Part shown: positions 1 through 5,438 of the stretch, one piece after another
Layout: every line of letters begins with the position of its first letter
Numbering within the stretch: position 1 is the first letter of the stretch
Assembly (NCBI GenBank): GCA_036743315.1
Contig: DAINPV010000096.1
Location: forward strand, 1 to 11,971
From: CALBTQ01 sp036743315
GTDB lineage: Bacteria > Lernaellota > Lernaellaia > Lernaellales > Lernaellaceae
Direction: 5' to 3'
DNA: 11,971 nucleotides
Position numbers and translations under genes: made by a program
The notes under the pieces: model-generated
Seen by the model: only the letters and a program-made list of their open reading frames with translations
Databases searched by the model: none
What the model was told of the DNA's origin: nothing

Positions 1-117
1 GTCGTCGTCGCCGTCGTCACCACCCCCACCGCCGCCGCTATCGTCGTCGTCGCCGCAGCCGCCTAAAGCAAGACCCGCCAGAAGGCCGAGAAAAACCGCC
101 ACGCACAACTTCATCAT
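1..117 (-). CDS. N-terminus of a lipoprotein with Gly/Asp-rich spacer (cut by window edge)
   Basis: Only the first ~39 codons are in the window; the gene continues beyond position 1. The visible part is a short basic start, a hydrophobic stretch (VAVFLGLLAGLALGG) and a lipobox LGGC, followed by GDDDDS, a run of Gly and more Asp. This is a classical signal peptidase II signal, so the product should be lipid-anchored in the envelope after Lgt/LspA processing. Three ATGs lie close together (123, 117, 114). The GGAGG motif sits 7 nt upstream of the ATG at 117 but only 1 nt from the one at 123, so 117 is preferred. The passenger domain is outside the window and its function cannot be judged. The Asp-rich spacer after the lipidated Cys matches the two other lipoproteins here. 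Confidence 0.8.
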   Translation of the reverse strand, partial: MMKLCVAVFLGLLAGLALGGCGDDDDSGGGGGGDDGDDD

Positions 118-269
118 TTTCATTCCTCCGCAAGATGGTCCCAACCAAAAACGGCGCCCCATGGATCGAGCAGGACCGGCATTTCTACCAGAATCCCGAT
201 CGCACCGCCGAGTAAGTTTCGGTCTGCCGTTTCAACGCTACCTCTGAAACAACCGCCGGCTCAAGGAAA

Positions 270-1619
270 TCAATTAAATTCTGCAATCCGCTCGCGGATC
301 GTAAAATAAGCCGGTTTTGGTTCAAGTTCAGTATCAAGCAGCAACGGTAGGTTCGGTGCAAACCACTCGAACGGGAGCACATTGTCGAGCCAAGTGTGGC
401 TGTCATCGATTCCCCAGGTCGTGAGTCCGGTGCAGGCAGGCGCGCTCAGGCAGGCGGTCGCGAAAATGTCGTAAGCGTCCGCCTGGGCGTCGAACAGCTC
501 CCGCCCGGCCAGCATGTCATCCCACAGTGCATTTTTAGCCATATCCAACTCGGTGAGTTCGACATCCAGGCCCAGGTCGTTGATCGCCACAAGAAAGTCC
601 GAGAGTCTCGACATCTCCGGTTCGGTCACGTACACATGGCCTTGGATGCCTGCTCCGTCGATCGGCACGCCCCGATCAACCAATTCCTCCAGCAAGGCTA
701 AAAAGGCCTCGATTTTCGGTCCTTCGTAGGCCATGAAATATTCGTTGAGGAACAAGCGCGCGTTGGGATCTGCTTCGTGCGCGGCCAGAAAAGCGGTATC
801 GATGTAGTCTGGGCCCATGGTTCTATAAAAAATGTTGCCCTCGAAACCCGACCCGATCGCTGCCAGCGGTTCGTTGACGACATCCCATGACTCGACGCGG
901 CCCGCGTAGCGGCTGACCGTCGTCCTGACATGATCGTCGATCGCCTGCTGTAAAAAGGTATAGGGATCGGGGGCTTGGTTTACCAATGTCTCCAGATCGC
1001 CGGGGTGCCCGTGTCCCGGTATTTTACCCCATACCAGGGCGTGACCGCGAACGCGTAGGTTATTGGCCGCCGCGAAATCCATCAGCGCATCGGCCTCGGC
1101 GTAGTCGCACTGTTCGAGCAATGGGCACAGCGAACCCCACTTCATGGCATTTTCAGCGGTTACCGAGTTGAAGTGGGTCGGCACGACAGTTAGGCCCGGA
1201 TCGGTCGAGCCCGGCAATGCGGCTCCAACGAAAAAGCCGGCTTCCGCCGCCGTTTCCGCCAGCGTGCAGTCGGCGTTCGGTTTTAGACACGTGTCGGTGT
1301 CGTCGTCGCCGGTATCATCGTCGGCCGCGTCGTCATCGGCGGTATCATCGTCGGTCGTATCATCGTCGGCGATGTCATCGTCGGCGGTGTCGTCGTCGAT
1401 TGTGTCGTCGTCACCGATCGTATCGTCGTCGCCGATCGTGTCGTCGTCGCCGACAGCGTCATCGTCCGAAGCGTCGTCATCGACGGCATCGTCGTCATCA
1501 GCCTGCCCTGAGCTTGTCGAAGGGTCGTCGTCGTCGTCGCAAGAGGCGAGCAGCCCGGCGGACAGCAGCAACATCAGAAACAGGAAGAAACGGGTGGCGC
1601 CGTTATTTTTCACCGACAT
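270..1619 (-). CDS. GH10 endo-beta-1,4-xylanase-type lipoprotein with Asp-rich spacer
   Basis: Predicted 449 aa. Residues 1-27 are a lipoprotein signal ending in the lipobox LASC (Cys27). Residues 28-110 are a D/T/A-rich spacer. A glycoside hydrolase family 10 barrel follows from about 120 to 449. GH10 marks are visible: NSVTAENAMKW (Lys160), RGHALVW (His193, Trp197), SWDVVNEP with the likely acid/base Glu250, GIQGH (His328), ELTELDM with the likely nucleophile Glu357, and TTWGIDDSHTW near the end. Both catalytic Glu are present, so it is probably an active retaining xylanase cleaving beta-1,4-xylan at the cell surface. The loop after VRGHALVW reads GKIP instead of the common HSQxP. AAGGAG lies 1 nt from the ATG at 1619 but 7 nt from a GTG at 1613, so translation may really start at GTG 1613. 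A sigma70-like promoter lies upstream. Confidence 0.93.
   Translation of the reverse strand: MSVKNNGATRFFLFLMLLLSAGLLASCDDDDDPSTSSGQADDDDAVDDDASDDDAVGDDDTIGDDDTIGDDDTIDDDTADDDIADDDTTDDDTADDDAADDDTGDDDTDTCLKPNADCTLAETAAEAGFFVGAALPGSTDPGLTVVPTHFNSVTAENAMKWGSLCPLLEQCDYAEADALMDFAAANNLRVRGHALVWGKIPGHGHPGDLETLVNQAPDPYTFLQQAIDDHVRTTVSRYAGRVESWDVVNEPLAAIGSGFEGNIFYRTMGPDYIDTAFLAAHEADPNARLFLNEYFMAYEGPKIEAFLALLEELVDRGVPIDGAGIQGHVYVTEPEMSRLSDFLVAINDLGLDVELTELDMAKNALWDDMLAGRELFDAQADAYDIFATACLSAPACTGLTTWGIDDSHTWLDNVLPFEWFAPNLPLLLDTELEPKPAYFTIRERIAEFN
1290..1538 (-). repeat. Tandem Asp-rich spacer-coding repeat in the GH10 gene
   Basis: These codons encode residues 28-110 of the xylanase. The stretch is built from 5-6 residue units: three GDDDTI-like units, then DDDTA, DDDIA, DDDTT, DDDTA, DDDAA, DDDTG. 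At DNA level it is an imperfect trinucleotide-based microsatellite (gtc/atc on the plus strand), so slippage could change spacer length. The acidic segment is probably an extended, highly charged tether between the lipid anchor and the catalytic domain. Divalent cation binding is possible but not shown by a defined motif. Confidence 0.8.
1501..1524. repeat. Short palindromic repeat element inside the spacer-coding region
   Basis: The 24-nt segment contains CCCTGAGCTTGTCGAAGGG, an imperfect palindrome that I recognise as a recurrent interspersed sequence in many bacterial genomes and that is normally intergenic. Here it is read in frame as PSTSSGQA (residues 33-40) and is the only non-acidic break near the start of the Asp run, directly after CDDDDD. 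Its base pattern differs from the gtc/atc microsatellite around it, which suggests insertion. Confidence 0.6.
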
Positions 1620-1644
1620 TCTCCTTGTATTTCAAGGGATTTTC

Positions 1645-1673
1645 ATCTTAACACGGCATACGGCGCCGGTCAA
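1645..1673 (-). promoter_or_regulatory. Sigma70-like promoter of the GH10 gene
   Basis: Read on the minus strand, TTGACC (1668-1673) and TAAGAT (1645-1650) are separated by 17 nt. They lie about 25 nt upstream of the AAGGAG ribosome site of the xylanase gene, preceded by a T-rich tract. Match to the -35 consensus is 5/6 and to the -10 consensus 4/6. The expected transcript start leaves a leader of roughly 20 nt. Confidence 0.5.
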
Positions 1674-1709
1674 AAAAAATCTGGCGCAGTTAAGTTCTGT
1701 CTAATTTTT

Positions 1710-1729
1710 GGGGACACATTACTTAACTA
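1710..1729. repeat. Left terminal inverted repeat of the RAYT element
   Basis: GGGGACACATTACTTAACTA is the exact reverse complement of the segment at 2052-2071. Twenty identical bases at this distance in 12 kb are not expected by chance. Confidence 0.85.
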
Positions 1730-1731
1730 AA

Positions 1732-2017
1732 TCACAGCTTCTTCTTTGGTCCAGGGTTAAGCCGGTGCAAGCGGCGATGCACTGCCGCTTTCAGGCGATC
1801 GATAAAGGCGTGATCACCCAAAGGTCGGCCGATAAATGAGATGGACATGATTGGGCATCAAACAAGATGCCCAGATCTCGATGCCCGCACGGGCGCACCA
1901 TTCGGCCATCAGTTCAAGACAGAACTGTTCGTCGGCCAAGCTGAAAAAGGTTTGCTGGCGCCTCGCTCCACGTTGTGTAATATGGTGTGGAATGCTGGGT
2001 ACAATCACTCTTGCCAT
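1732..2017 (-). pseudogene. REP-associated tyrosine transposase (RAYT, Y1_Tnp/HUH), internally deleted and frameshifted
   Basis: From ATG at 2017 the frame reads MARVIVPSIPHHITQRG and continues to MPNHVHLIYR, the conserved N-terminus of RAYT transposases, including the HUH metal-binding HVH motif. It then stops at 1814. In the next frame the DNA immediately encodes GRPLGDHAFIDRL and ends in NPGPKKKL with a stop at 1732, which is the conserved RAYT C-terminus. About 60 N-terminal and 30 C-terminal residues are thus joined out of frame. The central part, including the helix with the catalytic Tyr of the family, is missing. Full-length relatives are about twice as long. An in-frame extension to 2080 exists, but the family N-terminus MARV supports 2017. 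Confidence 0.85.
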
Positions 2018-2051
2018 GGCTAATATCCGACAACACGCTGGATTGGCGCAG

Positions 2052-2071
2052 TAGTTAAGTAATGTGTCCCC
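2052..2071. repeat. Right terminal inverted repeat of the RAYT element
   Basis: TAGTTAAGTAATGTGTCCCC is the exact reverse complement of 1710-1729. It lies about 35 nt upstream of the transposase start codon. Confidence 0.85.
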
Positions 2072-2113
2072 GGAACTCACGGAACTTGGAACTCCCCCCG
2101 GAACTCCCTACCA

Positions 2114-2141
2114 TTTCACTACAATAGCTAAATATTATACG
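2114..2141 (+). promoter_or_regulatory. Possible promoter of the transporter gene
   Basis: An A+T-rich island between GC-rich flanks contains TTTCAC (2114-2119) and TATACG (2136-2141), 16 nt apart; an overlapping TATTAT lies at 2133. It is about 100 nt upstream of the ribosome site of the transporter gene. The match is weak. The rest of 2072-2242 shows no gene. Confidence 0.2.
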
Positions 2142-2254
2142 AGGGTAGTTTTATCGATTCATTTGCTGCGCCCCCGCCCACCCAAATCGCAGCTTGCGCA
2201 TCGCGCCACCCTCCGGTAACAATGGCCCCTCGTTGTCGATAAAAGGAGCGGCGG

Positions 2255-3697
2255 GTGAGCAAAGTTTGGGAGCCCGAACTTCCGAAAATGCCCAAGCCGG
2301 CCGAGCGGCCGTTTCTGGAGCGCAACCGGTACGCGCTGATAACCGTGGCGTTCGCGCTGTTCGGCATCGTGCTGGCGCTGCCCACGCCCGCGGGGCTGTC
2401 GCCCGAAGGCCATCGCGCCGGCGCCGTGTTCGTGTTGTGCGTGCTGTTCTGGGTGTTTCAGGTCGTGCCGCTGCAGATCACCTCGATCATGGCGATCGTC
2501 CTGCTGCCGTTGACCGGGGTGATGACCTCCCCCGAAGCCTTCGCGCTGTTCGGCAACAACGCCGTGTTTTTCATCCTCGGCGCGTTCATCATCTCGGCGG
2601 TGCTCGTCGAGTGCGGCCTGTCCACCCGCATCACCTGCCTGGTGCTGCAGCGGGCCGCGACCACGCCCCGGCGGTTGCGCGGCGGCATTTTGTTGTTCGG
2701 CGCGTTCGCCTCGTTCTGGATGAGCGAGCACGCGGTGGCGGCGATGATGTACCCGATCATCCTCTCGATCGTCACCGGCGCGGGTTTAACGAGCGAGAGC
2801 AAATTCGCGCGCAGTCTCTTTCTGGCGATGGCCTGGGGGTGCATCATCGGCGGCATCGCGACCTACCTGGGCGGCGCGCGCAACCCGCTGGCGATGGGCA
2901 TTTTGTTCGAAGCAACCGAGGTGAAGATCGGCTTTCTGCAATGGCTGATCGCCGACATCCCGGTGGTCGTTGTCATGCTCGGCGTGGCCGCGGCCGTTTT
3001 GTATTTTCTGTACCCGGCCGAGGCGATCGACCTGCCGCAGGCGACCAAGGTGCTGGAACGACAACTGGACGAACTCGGCGAATTTTCCGGCCGCGAAAAG
3101 GGCGTCGCGGTGGTCACGGCGATCACCATCCTGTTGTGGATTTTCGTGCGCGAGTGGATTCCGCTGGCGGTCACGGCGATGGCGTCGGTGGCCGTTTTGT
3201 TCATCTTCAAGCTCACCACCTGGACCGAGGTCGAGCGCAACGTGAACTGGGGCGTTTTTCTGATGTACGGCGGCGCGATCGCCCTCGGGCAAGCGCTGCA
3301 CCAGACCGGCGCGGCCGACTGGGCGGTCCACGCGATGCTCGCCGGCCAAACGCCCCACCCGCTGGCGCTCATCGCGATCATCATTCTCATCTCGATGCTG
3401 CTGACCGAGTTCATCAGCAACGCGGCGGTCGTCTCGCTGATGATGCCGGTGGTGATCAGCCTCGCCTTCACCATGCACCTGGACCCGGTGGTGATGACCT
3501 TCGCGGTCGCGCTGCCCTCGGGCCTGACCTTCGTGCTGCCCATGGGCACGCCGGCCAACGCGATCGCCCTGGGCTCGGGGTATCCGCAAATGCGCGATTT
3601 CCTCAAGGCCGGGATGATCCTGGTCGTCGCCGCCTACCTGCTGTTCATGGCCGCCGCCGCGTTCTGGTGGCCGCTGCTGGGGTATCAGGTCTGGTAA
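2255..3697 (+). CDS. DASS/SLC13-family anion (di/tricarboxylate or sulfate) transporter with altered SNT motifs
   Basis: 480 aa, starting at GTG with AAGGAG (2243-2248) 6 nt upstream. The protein is a hydrophobic polytopic inner-membrane protein of normal length for the divalent anion:Na+ symporter family. Family marks: FGNNAVFFILGAFIIS (about 99-114), NWGVFLMYGGAIALG (331-345), and the paired re-entrant hairpins with their motifs at 157-159 and 388-390, 231 residues apart, followed by the C-terminal MGTPANAIALGSGYPQMRDF (430-449). The usual SNT motifs read SEH and SNA, and the first GTPPN-like loop reads GGARNPLA. In VcINDY the SNT residues bind Na+ and the substrate carboxylate, so the coupling ion or substrate may differ. 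Substrate cannot be assigned. The next gene starts 39 nt downstream on the same strand and may be co-transcribed. Confidence 0.88.
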   Translation: MSKVWEPELPKMPKPAERPFLERNRYALITVAFALFGIVLALPTPAGLSPEGHRAGAVFVLCVLFWVFQVVPLQITSIMAIVLLPLTGVMTSPEAFALFGNNAVFFILGAFIISAVLVECGLSTRITCLVLQRAATTPRRLRGGILLFGAFASFWMSEHAVAAMMYPIILSIVTGAGLTSESKFARSLFLAMAWGCIIGGIATYLGGARNPLAMGILFEATEVKIGFLQWLIADIPVVVVMLGVAAAVLYFLYPAEAIDLPQATKVLERQLDELGEFSGREKGVAVVTAITILLWIFVREWIPLAVTAMASVAVLFIFKLTTWTEVERNVNWGVFLMYGGAIALGQALHQTGAADWAVHAMLAGQTPHPLALIAIIILISMLLTEFISNAAVVSLMMPVVISLAFTMHLDPVVMTFAVALPSGLTFVLPMGTPANAIALGSGYPQMRDFLKAGMILVVAAYLLFMAAAAFWWPLLGYQVW

Positions 3698-3736
3698 GCC
3701 CTTGTGCATCCGCGCCCGGGCGGGCAAGATAACGCG

Positions 3737-5281
3737 ATGATCTCCGCGCAACGCCAATGGATCTTATTGCTCGCCGGGATATCGATTTTCCTGGCGTTGG
3801 GCGTGCATTTCCTCAACCAGACCCCCGACGACGTGTTCATCACCCTGCGCTACGCGGCCAACCTCGCCGCCGGGCACGGGCCGGTGTACAACGTCGGCGA
3901 GCGCGTCGAGGGCTTCTCCAATCCGCTGCTGCTCGTGCTGCTCGCGTTGCTTCATCTATTGATGAGCGATCCGCGCGCGCTGGTGCTGGCCGCCAAGGGC
4001 CTGGGGCTGCTCGCGGGGCTGCTTACGCTGCTCGCGCTGTATGCGCTGGCGCGACGCGACCCGGAGGGCGCCGATTTTCGCGGCTGGCCGCCGCTGTTGT
4101 TCGCGCTGGCCGGCTATCCCGCGCTGTGGGCCGCCTCGGGGATGGAAACCGCGCTGCACGCGCTGTTGATCGTCGTCGCGCTGGGCGGCTACCTTCGCGC
4201 GCTGGAGACGGGCCGCAAGGCCTGGCGCGTACTGGCGGGGCCGCTCTTCGCGCTCGTGGCGCTTTCGCGGCCGGAAGGCATCGTGTTTCTGTTCGCCGCA
4301 CTGCTCGCCCGCGCGTTGCTGCTGTGGCGCGACAAGCGCAAGCCCGACGCGGCCGACGCCGGGTTCCTCGCGCTCGCCCTCGCGCCCATCCTGCTGTACT
4401 TCCTGTGGCGGCACTCCTTCTACGGCGCGTGGTGGCCCAACACGTTTTACGCGAAGGCTTCCGCGGGGCCGGCCACCTACGCCGACGGCCTGCGCTACCT
4501 GCTGCCGGCGATCGGCGCCACGCTCTGGGGCAACGCCCTGTTGCTCCCGCTGCTGTTGCTGGGGCTGCTTCCCTGGAAGAAAACGAGTCCGCGCACGCTG
4601 CTGTTGCTGTTGGGCATCGGCGCACAGGCCGGCTTCGTGGTGCTCGGCGGCGGCGACTGGATGCTCGGCTGGCGGTTCGCCGTGCCCGCGATGGCGCCGG
4701 TCGCGCTGCTGGCCCCGACGATCCTCGCCCGGTTGCGCGACGCCCTGCACCGTCAACGGCTGGCCGAATGGTTCGCCGGCGCGCGTGGGTGGATCTTCCT
4801 GCTCGCGCTGGCCCTGCCCTTCGCGGTGAATTTGTACGCGGTCAAGCAACTGGGCGTGCGGCCCAGCGGCTGGCGCGGCCCGACCGCGCACCTGTTCGTC
4901 GACGAATCCTACCCGGCCGTCGCCGACTACCTCAACACGCACCGGCAACCCGGCGACCGGCTGGCGACCGGCGAGGCGGGCGCGATCGTCTACCTGACCG
5001 GCCTGCCGACGATCGACTGCTTCGGCCTGACCGACGCCCACCTGGCCCGCGTGCCCGGCAAGCGCCATGAGAAGGTCGATCCGGATTACATCCTCGGCCG
5101 CCGGCCGACCTGGCTGGTCATCGGCGGCGTCGCCGGCCCGGACGATGCGCCGACCTCGTACTTCGCTTACGGCCGCTCGCTGCTGGCGCATCCGGCGGTC
5201 AAGGAAAACTACCGACCGGTTCTGCGCCGCGACTCGTTTTTGGTGCTTCAACGCCGACCCGCGGCCGTCGCGGACGAATAA
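3737..5281 (+). CDS. GT-C-like membrane glycosyltransferase (AftB/arabinofuranosyltransferase-like)
   Basis: About 514 aa from ATG 3737; a GTG at 3704 would add 11 residues (MHPRPGGQDNA) that look unlike a membrane N-terminus. No strong ribosome site is visible, so coupling to the upstream gene is plausible. The first TM segment is followed by TPDDVFITLRYAANL (DD at 31-32), the acidic pair in the first outer loop typical of GT-C enzymes using polyprenyl-phosphate sugars, then GHGPVYNVGERVEGFSNP. Further marks of this family: SGMETALHALL, ALSRPEG, WWPNTFYAK, GGGDWMLGWRF, DCFGLTDAHLA and VDPDYILGRRP. About ten TM segments precede a soluble C-terminal part. Closest resemblance by motif order is to the mycobacterial AftB-like group and its many uncharacterised Gram-negative relatives. 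Donor and acceptor cannot be named. A role in envelope or surface glycan synthesis is inference. Confidence 0.8.
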   Translation: MISAQRQWILLLAGISIFLALGVHFLNQTPDDVFITLRYAANLAAGHGPVYNVGERVEGFSNPLLLVLLALLHLLMSDPRALVLAAKGLGLLAGLLTLLALYALARRDPEGADFRGWPPLLFALAGYPALWAASGMETALHALLIVVALGGYLRALETGRKAWRVLAGPLFALVALSRPEGIVFLFAALLARALLLWRDKRKPDAADAGFLALALAPILLYFLWRHSFYGAWWPNTFYAKASAGPATYADGLRYLLPAIGATLWGNALLLPLLLLGLLPWKKTSPRTLLLLLGIGAQAGFVVLGGGDWMLGWRFAVPAMAPVALLAPTILARLRDALHRQRLAEWFAGARGWIFLLALALPFAVNLYAVKQLGVRPSGWRGPTAHLFVDESYPAVADYLNTHRQPGDRLATGEAGAIVYLTGLPTIDCFGLTDAHLARVPGKRHEKVDPDYILGRRPTWLVIGGVAGPDDAPTSYFAYGRSLLAHPAVKENYRPVLRRDSFLVLQRRPAAVADE

Positions 5282-5326
5282 TCCGTCCGGATTACTTATT
5301 TCCGCCTAAAAGCACCCCGTCGTATT

Positions 5327-5349
5327 ACCGATTTTTCGCGGAAATCGGT
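5327..5349 (+). terminator. Hairpin after the glycosyltransferase gene, possible terminator
   Basis: ACCGATTT (5327-5334) and AAATCGGT (5342-5349) form a perfect 8-bp stem with a 7-nt loop, 45 nt after the stop codon. The following bases (TGCTTGTCCTT) are only moderately T-rich, so termination efficiency is uncertain. Confidence 0.45.
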
Positions 5350-5378
5350 TGCTTGTCCTTGAAAAAAACCGATAGAAT
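5349..5378 (+). promoter_or_regulatory. Possible promoter of the GH51-like gene
   Basis: TTGCTT (5349-5354) and TAGAAT (5373-5378; 5/6 to the -10 consensus) are 18 nt apart. They fall just after the hairpin and about 60 nt before the ATG at 5439, which has AGGGG 6 nt upstream. Confidence 0.3.
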
Positions 5379-5438
5379 ATTCGACGGCGATTCGTTTCTC
5401 GTCGGGTCTGGGGTCGGCCCGGGGAATAGGGGTTTACG

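Larger units (their letters stand above)
1710..2071. mobile_element. RAYT-derived miniature element with perfect 20-bp terminal inverted repeats
   Basis: The 362-bp segment is bounded by perfect 20-bp inverted repeats and contains only a REP-associated tyrosine transposase remnant lacking its middle. The repeats start 2 nt beyond the stop codon of the remnant on one side. No direct target duplication is visible at the outer borders, which fits the IS200/Y1 type of transposition (no target duplication). With the catalytic part gone the element cannot move by itself. It could only be moved in trans by a full-length relative. Confidence 0.7.

Noticed and set aside
1290..1538. CRISPR-like or tandem array in the gtc/atc-rich tract
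   Set aside because: The tract is a trinucleotide-based coding repeat for Asp-rich residues, with no constant repeat/variable spacer pattern and no cas genes.
2786..5251. Long minus-strand open frames opposite the transporter and glycosyltransferase genes
   Set aside because: Their composition is Arg/Gln/His/Gly-rich without motifs, as expected for antisense of high-GC3 genes; the plus strand carries family motifs.
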